Positions 53,030 through 64,000 of a DNA stretch of 64,000 bases are shown in pieces. This DNA comes from Solicoccozyma terricola (taxonomy: Eukaryota; Basidiomycota; Tremellomycetes; Filobasidiales; Piskurozymaceae): positions 297,667-361,666 of the forward strand of contig BCLD01000002.1 in assembly GCA_001600875.1 (NCBI GenBank). The letters are read 5' to 3'. The translations under genes were made by a program, and so were the position numbers. The notes beneath the pieces are model-generated. The model ran no database searches and had not been told where the DNA came from. It saw nothing but the letters and a program-made list of their open reading frames with translations. Position 1 is the stretch's first letter; every line of letters begins with the position of its first letter.

Positions 53030-53360
53030 CCGCCGAAGGTATATTGTACCGCTTCCAGGACTTGCAAGCCCTGGATGATCGATCTCAAGCTCTCAGCGTT
53101 GCGACGAATTGGGCGTATTGGCTGCTGGGTGTAAGCTACCAGAGCTTTGTAGACGTACGTGCGACGGCTTCGAAGGGATGTCACTCAAGCTGATTCTAGC
53201 ATCCCGACGCGAATGCATGGCAGTGCATGGCACTGCAGCATAGCAAAGGATACAGGTGGCAAAGATCTTTGTTCCAATGTTGTAAGAGTACTATATAGGT
53301 CGGCAACTTCTGGTCAAGCTCGATGTATGAGAATATGGAGAATAACCAATTATTTATAAC
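53030..53360 (-). repeat. Dispersed repeat R1, with halves in opposite orientation
   Basis: Bases about 53208-53360 match 4449-4594 in plus orientation and end at the same AATTATTTATAACA. Bases about 53040-53205 match the left half at 4224-4395 but inverted. The switch lies at about 53200-53208. The repeat ends where the GH13 gene has lost its 5' end. Confidence 0.75.
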
Positions 53361-53529
53361 AAGCAGCGAGAGCAAGCGAGACCTGATCTGCGATCCATCT
53401 TTTGCCGAGAGAGTGACACAGATAGGATCGCTGCAAATCCGCGCTTCCGGACCGTAAATGATTCCCGTGAAGAGAACCTCAATAGGTCGAACAAGGGTGA
53501 GGTATTGGAGGAGGAGCTTGGAAAGGTGA

Positions 53530-55257
53530 ACACGGAGGAAACGAGGCAGGAAACAAGAATTGGGATCAGGCGACCGGCCTCCTGATGGACCACCGTGGCG
53601 ATCCTCATGGTCACCTGTGGACAGTCACGCTACCCTCTAACTTTCCTGATGGCTACTTCCAGTACAACTTTATCGTCTCCTTTCGCAACGGTAGTGTTCG
53701 ATGGGTAGGCGACCCGTGTGGCAAGCATGGCGGCGACAGCAACGACAATGCTGCCTTTGTCATGGGTGGCAGCCCCCTCACCGTCACCCCCCTCAACCCC
53801 ACGTTAGGTCGCCCCAAGCCGCGGGACATCATCGCCTATGAGTTGATGATCGACGACTTCACTCGGGACTATCGCGGCGACCGCGCTCCAATCGACGCTG
53901 TCATCGACAAACTCCAGCACATCAAGGAACTGGGAGTCAACGCCATCGAGTTCATGCCCTGGATTGCTTGGCCAGACTCGGACAGCTTCAGCTGGGGCTA
54001 CGATCCGATCAACTATTTCGCAGTCGAGAACGATCTCGTCACAGGCCCCGGGGAGCCGCTCGACAAACTCTCCCGCCTCGGCAAGCTGATCTCCAAGTGC
54101 CACGAGGAGGGGCTCATGGTCATTCTCGACATCGTTCTTCAGCATCCTTCCCACTGTCGGGATACGGGCGGCTTCCCCTACTACTGGCTCTGGCAGGACG
54201 CCGCAGATTGCCCGTTCGTAGGCTCCTTCACAAACGCCTCGACGTTCGGCAGCCTATCGCGCTCGACTACCACAACACCTGCACGCTCGAGTTCATGCGC
54301 GATGTGTGTGTCTACTGGATCGAACAGTTCAAAGTTGACGGATTCCGTTTTGACCAGGTCTCCGGCTACCACAACCCAGACTTTCCACACCAAGGCGCAC
54401 CTGCCCTGATGAGCTCTCTGCGAGAGTACCTCAACCGTAACGAACTCTATGATTTTCCGCTCATCATCGAGGACAAATGGGACTTTGGCGTGATTGCTGA
54501 CACGAACGAGATCGGTGCGACATCCGGATGGTTCGACATGTTCCGTGCCTGCCCGTTCAATGCCCTTGCCTTCAACAACCACCTGGGGACCGAATACGTC
54601 CGCGTCCTGAACACAGCACGGGATTTCAACTTCCCAATTGGCCCGACGATCTACATCGACAACCATGACCATGCGAGCATTGCCCTCCGTGCAGGCGGTC
54701 GTGGCCAGTGGTTCCGCACGCAACCATACGCGATCGCTCTTGCCACCTGCTCTGGCAATCTCCTCCTGCGCAACGTCCAGGAGTTTGCCCAGGAGCTGAA
54801 CATGCCCGAAAACGGCCAAGAGCCCCCTGATCGCGTCCAGTCCCGCCCCCTCAAGTGGGAGCTGGCCACCGACGACACCGGTCGCTCTCTCCGCGGAATC
54901 TACAAGCTACTATTGGACATGCGGCGTCAGCATCCGTCGCTTGGCTCACCCAATTTCTACCCTAATGACTACGACCAACAGTGGGTCCACTTCAGCTCAG
55001 AAGGGTATGGGATAGACGTCGACAAGCAGGTCGTTATTTACCGCCTCTGGGGTAATGATGTCGACGGCGTGCTGGAGCGGTTCATCGTCGTCCTCAACTT
55101 TTCCGACACCCGTCAGTTTGTCGACGTCCCTTTCCCCGCAAATGCTGTTTGGACCGATCTCATCAATAATAACACCCTCCAGGACGTCAACGGCTTCCGG
55201 CTGTTCAACTTTGGCGTCCCTGACAATTGGGGCTGCGTCTTCTTCCGGAAGGGCTAA
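53530..55257 (+). pseudogene. GH13 alpha-amylase/branching-enzyme-like protein, 5'-truncated, one frameshift
   Basis: GH13 enzymes hydrolyse or transfer alpha-glucans through a TIM barrel. The frame opens with a CBM48-like piece (NWDQATGLLMDHRGD, HLWTVTLP, GYFQYNFIV), followed by IIAYELMIDDFTRDYRG, GVNAIEFMPWIAW and region I ILDIVLQHPS. Near 54250 one base is missing: TFG must shift frame to read PIALDYHNTCTLEFMRDVCV. Then come region II VDGFRFDQVSG (nucleophile Asp), region III LIIEDKWDFG (acid Glu) and region IV IYIDNHDHAS, with a C-terminal beta domain to the stop at 55257. Region I ends LQHP rather than the usual VxNH, and region IV lacks the standard spacing, so substrate type is uncertain. 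The N-terminus is cut near 53360 by repeat R1. There are no introns. The frameshift may be an assembly error. Confidence 0.85.
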
Positions 55258-55259
55258 CC

Positions 55260-56650
55260 GAGCCTGCATCGTGTTCTGAACCTTTGGAGGATATCATGAA
55301 ATAGCATACCTGTAACTATCCACAAAATTCGGGGGACACGGGCGGAATGTCCTGGGACACATCATCGTTGCGGTGGATATGTCCTGGCCCTGTTTATACA
55401 ACGACCTATAGGATGCTATGAATACGTTTGACAGTTATCTTGTCGGCTGCGTTGTTGTTGTTTCCGGAATGTGACAAAACGCGAGAAGGTCAGACCGTGC
55501 CCGACTACAGGTGACGTGGGGCTTGCGGGAAGCCATACATGCACTGTCGTAACACTTGACTCACCTGCCCTCGGCATTGCCTGGAACATTCTAATCTATA
55601 ATGGGAATCTGGCCAGGTATTGAATCCGGGTATGTTGCAAATCCCATATAAAGTAAGGCATTCACAATACATCAGAAGCGAACGGTGCCATCTTGCTGAT
55701 GGCTGCCTATTACACCTGTATACGTTCCCGAATGCATCGCATCCGTCTTTCTTAGAGGAGCCTCAACCATTGTAGCAAACTACCACTTTGAGCTTGGAAC
55801 CCTTGTATCCGCTTGGGTCCACTGAGCTCGAACACCCCTCGCTGAGATCTAGATCGCTTGTAATAACTAAGAACTGAGGAGAGAAACATCAATTTGTGAT
55901 ATCAAAGTCGGCCAAGCCTGTTGGGATATAGCTGCCATCCTTGGCAATGCGTACCTTTTTCCAGGACAGTGAGAGCAAGCAAATCCCCAGACCTGTTGGT
56001 GAAAACTGGTAGACATGATCCCTATTGAAGATCGTCACACATCTCTCCACGGTTCTGCAAATGCAGATGGCAAGGTACACTCAGGTTATCATCTATGGTG
56101 TGAATCCTGTCGCTGTGATTCAGTGTGGACATGGATCATACTGAGGGCTCTCACAACACGCCAAACAGCATTCCATCCATGACCCGGGAAATCCATGACC
56201 CGGGAACCTCGACCTTTACTGCCAACGTCAAGACTACGGTCAACAGCAAAGGCAAAGGCCGTGCTGTCTATGCCACCCATATCGACAACGACCTCAGCGG
56301 TATCCCGCCTCATGGGGATCACGGATCGCCTGCGTTCGAGATGCACCGGCAGACACCGGGCACGGGCTAGCCAGAACTGCTACCTAGCTCTGAAAGCAGC
56401 GCCAAACTAAGGGGGCCTTCGACGACCACCGTAGGATCAGGAAATGATTCGCAGAACAACACTGGGACATCAACATTGAAGGTGCAGGAAACGGGATCCA
56501 AGAGGGGCACCACTGATGGTGAGGCTGAACCGGCTCTTCATAAATGTAGTGCAGGTTGCTTCGATGGCAAATGTGGCTACAAGGCGAACCAAGGGGAGGT
56601 GGGCTTGGTGGCTGGTATACTAGCCCTAATCGGATGGGAAGTGCTGGTTG
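55260..56650. other. No gene recognised
   Basis: Several short frames on both strands without motif. A GTCAACAGCAAAGGCAAAGG-containing frame at 56125-56370 is low complexity. I see no repeat shared with the rest of the window. Confidence 0.3.
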
Positions 56651-57395
56651 NNNNNNNNNNNNNNNNNNNNNNNNNNNNNNNNNNNNNNNNNNNNNNNNNN
56701 NNNNNNNNNNNNNNNNNNNNNNNNNNNNNNNNNNNNNNNNNNNNNNNNNNNNNNNNNNNNNNNNNNNNNNNNNNNNNNNNNNNNNNNNNNNNNNNNNNNN
56801 NNNNNNNNNNNNNNNNNNNNNNNNNNNNNNNNNNNNNNNNNNNNNNNNNNNNNNNNNNNNNNNNNNNNNNNNNNNNNNNNNNNNNNNNNNNNNNNNNNNN
56901 NNNNNNNNNNNNNNNNNNNNNNNNNNNNNNNNNNNNNNNNNNNNNNNNNNNNNNNNNNNNNNNNNNNNNNNNNNNNNNNNNNNNNNNNNNNNNNNNNNNN
57001 NNNNNNNNNNNNNNNNNNNNNNNNNNNNNNNNNNNNNNNNNNNNNNNNNNNNNNNNNNNNNNNNNNNNNNNNNNNNNNNNNNNNNNNNNNNNNNNNNNNN
57101 NNNNNNNNNNNNNNNNNNNNNNNNNNNNNNNNNNNNNNNNNNNNNNNNNNNNNNNNNNNNNNNNNNNNNNNNNNNNNNNNNNNNNNNNNNNNNNNNNNNN
57201 NNNNNNNNNNNNNNNNNNNNNNNNNNNNNNNNNNNNNNNNNNNNNNNNNNNNNNNNNNNNNNNNNNNNNNNNNNNNNNNNNNNNNNNNNNNNNNNNNNNN
57301 NNNNNNNNNNNNNNNNNNNNNNNNNNNNNNNNNNNNNNNNNNNNNNNNNNNNNNNNNNNNNNNNNNNNNNNNNNNNNNNNNNNNNNNNNNNNNNN
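56651..57395. other. Assembly gap, 745 N
   Basis: A run of N only. Open frames that appear to cross it are artefacts. Confidence 1.
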
Positions 57396-58070
57396 CCGGC
57401 ATACTGGAGCTACATCCTTTACTTGCTAGTGGTGACATTCGCCGTTTGACTTGTGAAGCAATTTTGATGGGATCTTTATACCCATCTACACACACTGGAC
57501 TTCTGCATCTTGGGATATATGCCACAAACATGATCGTTACAATTTCTCCTGCTTTTGCACCTCAACTGCCCTGAACTGCGTCTGAAGAGCATCTCAACAG
57601 CGTCTCACCCTTTCCTAGCAACCACTTCGACTGTATGCATACAACCACTTGTACAGCCAAGTGGCTACTACCGATCAAGCATTTTCCACCGATCCTCGGT
57701 AAAGAATTAGACGACATGCCACTAATCATGAACTAATTTCAAGGAAACCTCCAAGGAAGCATTTGAATCATTCTGGGGAAGTGTCTGAGTGGCAGGTGCC
57801 ACATGGATTTGGACTGGTTGAACGCTTTGCCATCTGTTACTCTGTATATATATCTTCAGATCACCATTTCTCAGTGCTGGCAACATGCAAGTTGTTCAAA
57901 TTTTCCTGGAAGATCCCCCTTCCCATGGCTTCTGAAGGCTGTGACCTTGGATTACCAATAGTAGCCGCTAAGTTGACTCGGGACAACCTCATTTACATTT
58001 CCTCTCATGGCTATGCTGTCAACCTCGGACATGCTGAACTGCATAAGGATTGAACTAGGAGTGCGAACAT
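57396..58070. other. No gene recognised
   Basis: Sequence between the gap and the decayed copia element. A 96-codon plus frame (57763-58053) shows no family features and may run antisense to lost element sequence. Confidence 0.3.
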
Positions 58071-58079
58071 TATAGGGTT

Positions 58080-59960
58080 AGACGTTCCTATTTGAAGAAT
58101 AGTGACGATACCTTGGTCCACATGTCCTTTGATGAAGTTGTATTGTAAGTCAATGTGCTTTGTATGGCTGTGTTTTCCTGGATTGTCGCTAAGTGCAATT
58201 TCTCCCTGATTATCACAGAAGACAGTAAAGCGATCATGCTGCTGTCTGAGGCCCTTCAGAACTCAACTCATCCATGTCCCTTCTTGTATCGCTTCAGGCA
58301 AAACCATATATTTGGCCTCGCAGGTCGAGAGTGCTGTCTTAGCCTGTCTGTTTGACCCCTCAGAGATGGTGGATCCTTCGTAGCTGAAGATGTATCAGGC
58401 CGTAGACCTCCTAGTGGCTGGATCACCAGCGTAATTGGTATCACAGTATGTGACTAGCAATTTCTTGGTGGGGCTTGATGCCCCCGACTCAAGTGACCAT
58501 GTTGTGCTTCCCTCTAGATACCATAATACCCTTTTAGCAACCCATACATGGTTCTCGGATGTATTGTAGCTGAATTGACTGAGTAATCCCACCACAAATG
58601 CATAGATCGGGTCAAAGTGACTGAGATACCCACATAAGCGGCCCTACGATGGAAAGATACCAATTCCGTCACTTGATGTCTAGGTCCTCGGTACTGAGCT
58701 CCAGTTTGGTGTCTTCCAGGGGTGCTGCGATCGACGTAGCATTCTCCAATGTAAAAGAATTTGTTCGATGTAAGCCTCCTGGCTCAGCTGAATGGTTTGA
58801 AGCTTATGGTTCCGCTCTAATTTGAGCGCTAAGATGTACACTGCTTGTCCTACGTAAGTCCACTTCCATTTATCCTTGAGGGACACCTTGACCTTGTTGA
58901 TTGGGCTCATAGATGGATCCACAATTAGTATGGCATCCATGCATAGGAGAAGAAAAGTTTCATCCCTCTTACAATAGTATAGCCCCAGTGTTAGTCACTT
59001 TATAGAATCCCATCGAGGTCAAGTGAGTCCTGATGAGCCTCCACCATACCCTTGGTGATTGCCCAATTCCATAAGGCGACTTAATCAGACATAGCCATGT
59101 CATCGATGGATTAAGTTGCCGATATGCAGGTGGGGAAAGTCATGCAGATCTCTTCATTGAGCATCCCATTCAAGAACGCTGTGTCGGGGTCCATTTGATG
59201 GAGCAATTCGAAGCCTGCAGACTGCTCCGAACGGCTGTAGATCCTAGAAGTCGGGATGCCTATTCAGGTATGTCTCCATCAGCGGTTTGCTATCTTTCAC
59301 AATAGACATATTGAATATCTGGATGCAATAGTCCAGAAAAAGTCTCCAGTATGCCATGTCCAGCTGTGCGCCGATTAGCATAGAGCCAGTCATGTTTTTA
59401 TTTTGCACCAGCTCTGACCACTGCAGATGAGGGCATCTGATGTGTAGCAGTTAAGAAGATAGTGGTCCCGCGATCGGGTGAATGCTGGCGGGGTATCCCT
59501 GAAGAGCTAGCCTCATTATCCAGTTAGCATGAGCCGTGGGAATGTCATTTCTGCCCCCATTTGGGGATTGCCATGGAGGATGTGGGACCCATTCGATTGC
59601 CATTCCGTTTACACTGTGTGGCACATTTCCACCTTTTAGCCACTCCATTCAGTTGGGGCATGTAGGGGTCATTACTTGGTGAATGATCCTGTAATGAATG
59701 TTACTATCCCTTGTCTGACTAAATGAGCAGTGATTTGCGCCATGATTCAGATCCCCCACCTGTACGCAGTGATTGAATCAGGTCTCCAAACAGCCGCTCA
59801 GCCATTGACTCATACAGTGGTAAAGGATAAAGAACGTGAGTAGCTGACTTCAATTCAAGGGCATGTACCCATACATGATTGGTGAAGTTGTCAATGAAGG
59901 TAATGTGGTAGATACATCCTTCTAGGCTAGGCTTGAGAGGTCGCACAGCGTCACGCTCGA
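58080..59960 (-). pseudogene. Heavily decayed Ty1/copia pol (integrase, RT, RNase H)
   Basis: Leftward order is preserved although frames are broken throughout. Integrase core YHITFIDNFTNHVWVHALEL lies near 59925-59865. Reverse transcriptase end KVKVSLKDKWKWTYVGQAVY and QLSQEAYIEQILLH lie at 58905-58740. RNase H region GLLSQFSYNTSENHVWVAKR and TYCDTNYAGDPATRRSTA lie at 58590-58395. The final KHSHTKHIDLQYNFIKGHV block lies at about 58195-58110. It differs strongly from the 26.7-kb element, so it is another, older family. No LTRs were identified. Confidence 0.8.
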
Positions 59961-60455
59961 GGATAGACCAGTCACTTGACTCTCTATCCGATATCGATCC
60001 GCTAATCCTAAGTCAAGTCAAGGTCGGTCATGGTTGGTCGACCTTGATGGATGCTTCGTTCATATGTGCGCAAGTGGAGCGGCTTTAACCAAGTAATGTC
60101 TATGTTGAGCGCCTGTGGGCAAAGTTCGGTCATGTGATGCAGCATTCCCTAAGAGTGTCAGCACGAGCTTGAAGGTAGTCGTGAACTCCAGGCGTACTTG
60201 CGGTGAATGAGAAGAGTGGATTGGTGCTCTCAACTTGAACCCGTAGTAGGTTTGCAGACTTCCTTGCGCGTCGAGCGAAGTTAGGACGAGGACAAGTCTG
60301 TTGCCGCAAGCGAGAGGCCACGGGGGTACACTTTATCTACGTTTCGTAAAAGTTTGGTAGCAAATACATACAAAAAGGATAACAGACCATTGGGATACGT
60401 CTACGTAAGTTGCTCTGCGTGACCTCGCTACGTTACCTTACCACTCACGACCGAG
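59961..60455. other. No gene recognised
   Basis: Only short frames without motifs between the copia remnant and the poly-C tract. Confidence 0.3.

Positions 60456-60495
<40 letters not shown>
60456..60495. repeat. Poly-C tract of 40 bases
   Basis: Forty consecutive C, followed by GCGCGG. Such a length is rare in natural fungal DNA and hard to sequence, so the exact length is unreliable. Confidence 0.85.
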
Positions 60496-60496
<1 letters not shown>

Positions 60497-60564
60497 CGCG
60501 GACCCAAAAAACCCCACAACAGATCGAAGAACCCGTTGTCAAAACCACCAACTCTTTCGAAGAC

Positions 60565-61995
60565 ATGACTGCCCAACTCGACGCCGATCGTCGTGACACC
60601 CGTCCTGCACACACCGCCGTAGCTGGTGAACTCCAGAAAACAGCCTGCCCCCAATGCGTTGGGAGCGGTGGCGACTGTCTTCGTCGAGCCAAAGACATTC
60701 CGCCCTCTCGTCGTCTTGAACAGGGAAAACAGCATCCACATGGAGTGATCCCGGATTCTGAATTCCTGGGTCCGTGTAAAAGGTGTCAGAGGACGGGGAT
60801 GTCGAACACCTGTTCGTTTGTCAAGTCGGATGGTGAGGGTCTGGGTGGCGAGACGTCGTACGGTGTGAAGAGGAAAGTGGATGCGAAGATGGAGTACTTG
60901 GCCAGGCCGGGAAGAAAGGCGAGGAAGAAGGCGAGGAAGAAGGCGAATACAAACTCACCACAGCAGGTGAATCGACGAGATTCTCACTCCCTTTTAGGTG
61001 CATCGAGCTGAGCATCCCCTCCCACACAGCGCTCAATCCTTCCGGTCGATTCGCCCGCCACCCCAGCCATGGATTCAACCGACACCAGTCGAATCACCCT
61101 GGATCCATCGCGTGACGATATCTCCAGAGTATTCCTTTTTCGCGATCCTGGTCCTCGCTGGATGCAGCACCGCATCTTCTCGTCGATATGGGAATTAGCG
61201 CATCTGGTCCTGCACCGGTCATCTTGGGTTCTCCAAAGGATCCGAACGTCGCCGGCATGGCCACCTGTACTCCGGCATCGACGGCCTTCGGCAACGGTAG
61301 ACCGACGTCTGGCACTGCCAACAATCCAACTGTCCCACCCCAATTCCAGCTGTGAACGGCAAAGCACCCACGAAAGGAGGCGCAGCAGGTCGACCTGTAG
61401 CTATCCAACCCAATGGAGAAACAAACGCCCCCATAGCTCAAACTCCGTCATCGAGTAGTTTGTCGTTGACCACTGCGCCAGCGTTGCCTTGGAGTGCTGA
61501 GACGGGCATGTCGGAGGTATCGGAGGAAGTGGCGCAAATGGCTGTCACTCCGGCTTCCGTGACTCCTGTTGTGGTGTCTGCACCGACTGCTCCTTCGGCC
61601 TTGGTTTCCACCTCGACTCCTGCTTCTACTACGCCCCTTGCGATCACTGCTCCGGCGTCGAAGAAGGCTCCAGCTACCATCACTACGCTGGCTAAGGTAG
61701 CTCCAGCTGCTCTAACACGAGGAAGTCAGTTCTCGGCAGTCCATTACGTCCACGAGTCTCCAGCTGACCACCTTCTCGCTCAGTGAATCCAGCGGCCGCC
61801 ACCACCCAAACCGCCATTCAGCCCAACGGTATCACCCTAGCAGTCCGACAAGGAGTTGCCCCATCACCCACCTCGAACATTCAAGTACCTGCCATCGCGA
61901 GTACATCCGCAGCTCCTTCGATCCGTCCTCCTACGCTAAACCTCGCCACTGCTACGGCTACGGCTACCAGACCAACGTTGTTGTTTAGGGAATGA
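60565..61995 (+). CDS. Zn2Cys6-like Ala/Pro/Thr-rich protein, exon structure unresolved
   Basis: The first frame (60565-61011) has CPQCVGSGGDC, the C-x2-C-x6-C half of a binuclear zinc cluster, and later GPCKRCQRTGMSNTC. That second half is separated by about 30 residues instead of the usual 5-12. A strongly basic run (RKARKKARKKA) follows. Later frames at 61186-61340, 61352-61786 and 61783-61995 share a low-complexity Ala/Pro/Thr/Ser composition (VQPNG/IQPNG, ATATATATRP) and probably are exons of one gene, since such composition often flanks fungal zinc cluster domains. The joins are not determined. The frame starts 70 bases after the poly-C tract. It could be an atypical transcription factor or a decayed one. 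Confidence 0.4.
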
Positions 61996-62044
61996 TTGGG
62001 GCAGGTGATTGTATAAGAATGTGGTGAGAAAGCTCTATTACAAC

Positions 62045-62235
62045 GACTACTCCAGCTCGCTTAACCTCTTCCTATATAGAAGAGCCAGCGGCATAGAACA
62101 GTAGAGAGTCGGTTACCCTTCTGCCCAGGTGGGCTCAGCAAGCCCACCTACGTGGAACAATAGAATGCATTGTTCCCTTCCTTGCCACTCAATGTCTCAG
62201 CCCTGTTCCTGAGCACCTGAGATACTCTCGATCCG
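62045..62235 (+). repeat. Dispersed repeat E, second copy
   Basis: Matches 38370-38600 in the blocks listed there. It is followed directly by a small open reading frame, so it might serve as or disrupt a promoter. Confidence 0.55.
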
Positions 62236-62237
62236 TC

Positions 62238-62573
62238 CATGTTCAACAAACGTCGCCGCCCGCTGCTCTCGTTACCTCCATCCAAGCTCTTATGGGCACA
62301 CTCATCGAAGCCTTCCAAGCCATCTGCTTCAGCAGCGACTTCGAAGCCACCCATCGTGAAACCGTCATGGCGCTAGTCACCTCCTGGAGCCACCGAAACG
62401 AACGAGAAGCTCTCATCCGACAAATAGATTATGGACCGGAGATGGCAGAGCTCGTCGAAGAAGTGGTTGGTCAGATAAAGCGGACCGTTGTCGAAAATCC
62501 CCCGTTCGTCATCGAGTTCTTGTCCAAAAGGCACGAGAAGATACCGATAAAATTCTGGGGCTGTTGGAATTGA
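62238..62573 (+). CDS. Hypothetical protein (exon)
   Basis: An open frame continuous from about 62243 gives QTSPPAALVTSIQALMGTLI, then EAFQAICFSSDFEATHRETV and a charged helical stretch (YGPEMAELVEEVVGQIKRTV), with a stop at 62573. The protein is about 93 residues from Met 62292. Composition is that of a real soluble helical protein; no family was recognised. Confidence 0.35.
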   Translation, partial: HVQQTSPPAALVTSIQALMGTLIEAFQAICFSSDFEATHRETVMALVTSWSHRNEREALIRQIDYGPEMAELVEEVVGQIKRTVVENPPFVIEFLSKRHEKIPIKFWGCWN

Positions 62574-62599
62574 AAGAGAGGTGGTCGTGGTCGACTCTT

Positions 62600-63140
62600 T
62601 GAAAGCATGGAGGAAAGTGGGAAAAGAGATGTGTGTGGAGCATTTTGGAGAAGCCGTTGTATTCCAGCTTTCGGTCTTTAGGAGATTTTTCCGGTTCTTC
62701 GGCTGACTCACCCACTCTTTGTGCGCCATCTGCAAATGCGGACTTTCCCACCAAAATTCTCCTCCCTTGACGAACTAAAGCCAACCAAAAGAAGCTTGCG
62801 AAATAGACAACGGAGATGATGCCCCTGGACCCCATGTGAAGAGGAAGAAGACGGTGATCATGATTGAGAGCACACTAAGTTTGTTTTGCAGTTGAAGACG
62901 AATGTGAGGCAACGAGATCAGAAGGGGAGCCATGAAATATTTCAAAGGAGTCGAAAGTCACCTGGCAACAGCCAAAACCACCTGTTCAATCAAGGCAAGA
63001 GCGACCCGGATGCTTGGAAATTGGAATTCTGCTAAATTCTGAAACGTGAAGAATGGGAATGGAACGATGCTAAAGGCATGCATGATACAGAAACCAAGGA
63101 AAGAGGTCACTAAAACAGGATGAACTTGGTCTAGTTCCTA
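62600..63140 (-). pseudogene. Membrane protein, C-terminal exons
   Basis: After a GTTTAG acceptor near 63139 the minus strand is open for 59 codons (VHPVLVTSFLGFCIMHAFSI; VALALIEQVVLAVA). It then meets a GTGACT donor-like site. Further hydrophobic stretches follow (LSIMITVFFLFTW; RGIISVVYFASFFWLALVRQ) with a one-base frame change near 62830, and a hydrophilic tail. This is the end of a multi-pass membrane protein that I cannot name. Upstream exons may include a minus frame near 63300 (PPPVHTRKAVDLLRSDIRVL). Confidence 0.35.
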
Positions 63141-63149
63141 AACAACGGC

Positions 63150-64000
63150 TGTTTCCCTTCCAAGGACAAACCAAACTTTCTTTCATATCTTTTCTTAAGA
63201 TAGACTTTTTCACTCACAAAGGAACCGCCCACGCAAAGTAATCAACACCCGAATATCACTCCGCAACAAGTCAACAGCTTTCCGAGTATGAACGGGCGGT
63301 GGCATGATGATGATGAGATTGGATCGAAAGAGGTAGTGAAAAGGGGAGGGTAAACTTGAAATTGAGATTGAGATTGAGAGAGGGAAACACCAAGGGACCT
63401 TTTGCGATATATACTGTGAGCCCCTCCTCCCGGGCAAAGGTCAGAGGAGGATTTATATACTTGATTGATCGTGGGATCAAGTTGGTGTCCAACCAGAGTG
63501 TCACGTACGACGGAAGCACGTTGATGATGAATCACCCGTTACTTCCGAACTGCACAGGAGTAGAAGCCGTTCCTTGTAATCAATTCCCACGCCCTTCCCG
63601 GGGTATTATAGGCCAAAAGTAGCTAGATGATAACCCCAAAATAGGTACCACCTATCTCAGGCTGGCAAGAGATTGTTGATCGCTGGCATGGGCTAGCGGG
63701 CATGGCCGTGATTTTCCCGCACAGTGATGCACCGTTCTGTGGTGGGATTGGAACCAGTTCAATTGCCTCGTTCGTCTTCGCTAGCGGGGGCGGAAGTGTT
63801 GCGTTAGCACCAGCACCAGCGCCAAGCTCATCCAACTCCGATATCGCCATCCGGGACATCACTATACAAGGTTCCGACTCCCTCCCTCAACTTGGCCGTA
63901 ATTCGGCGTGCCCAGCACCACGGCTGCACCACCTGTATCATCGTCACTACCACTACCCGACCGCCGTTACAACTACAACAACCACTCAATCTCGACGTCG
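63150..64000. other. Unassigned; possible minus-strand exons
   Basis: Minus frames at 63210-63310 and 63623-63862 (SRMAISELDELGAGAGANAT) could be exons of a gene continuing beyond the window. No domain was recognised. Confidence 0.2.

Noticed and set aside
54181..54819. 212-codon minus-strand open frame
   Set aside because: It is antisense to the GH13 coding region and has no motif.
56476..57574. Open frames of about 300 codons on both strands
   Set aside because: They consist almost entirely of the N gap 56651-57395.
1..64000. tRNA and rRNA genes
   Set aside because: I looked for GGTTCGA-type T-loops with matching arms and saw only isolated matches (for example near 150 and 4722) without a cloverleaf. 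I cannot exclude intron-containing tRNAs without a covariance-model search.

Overview
The window looks like nuclear DNA of a filamentous fungus of the Dikarya. Genes have short introns of about 50-95 nt with GT...AG ends. Recognisable families include fungal Zn2Cys6 regulators, Dal5-type and sugar-type MFS carriers, a questin-oxidase-like enzyme, a fungal lipoxygenase, NIMA-type kinases, Ty1/copia elements and a fungal NACHT-WD40 protein. A short CCCTAA telomere-type repeat is also present. I cannot tell ascomycete from basidiomycete by eye. The assembly contains scattered Ns, a 745-base N gap and very long G/C homopolymers, so some single-base frameshifts may be sequence errors.

Layout. 0-11 kb is accessory DNA: a solo copia LTR, two inverted copies of a decayed NIMA-like kinase gene, gene fragments, a multi-intron allantoate-permease-type MFS gene (minus) and a copia gag-protease fragment. 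11.2-16.5 kb holds a questin-oxidase-like gene (minus) and a three-exon Zn2Cys6 regulator (plus). 16.5-26.5 kb is a mirrored set of dispersed repeats enclosing a 5' half of a sugar transporter, a 3' half of a lipoxygenase, and an MFS gene lying between two pieces of a copia gag gene. 26.45-29.5 kb is a 5'-truncated copia element (minus) with its 3' LTR.

31-52.5 kb reads as a cell-death/self-defence island. It contains an unknown two-exon protein divergent from a membrane-anchored TPR-CHAT gene (broken), a DUF2235 hydrolase fragment, and a very large TPR-CHAT-NACHT-WD40 gene. I join that gene from three exons (predicted 2,444 residues). It is followed by a caspase-like (C14) protease gene and a decayed SesB-like alpha/beta hydrolase. 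In this reading the NACHT-WD40 part senses and oligomerises, and the TPR-CHAT part is a protease effector. The caspase-like gene encodes a second clan CD protease and the hydrolase is another known fungal NLR partner type. The gene family relations are established; the joint function is inference.

53-64 kb holds a glycoside hydrolase family 13 gene with one frameshift, the assembly gap, a badly decayed copia element (minus), a 40-base C run, an Ala/Pro/Thr-rich Zn2Cys6-like gene, a small unknown gene and pieces of a membrane-protein gene.
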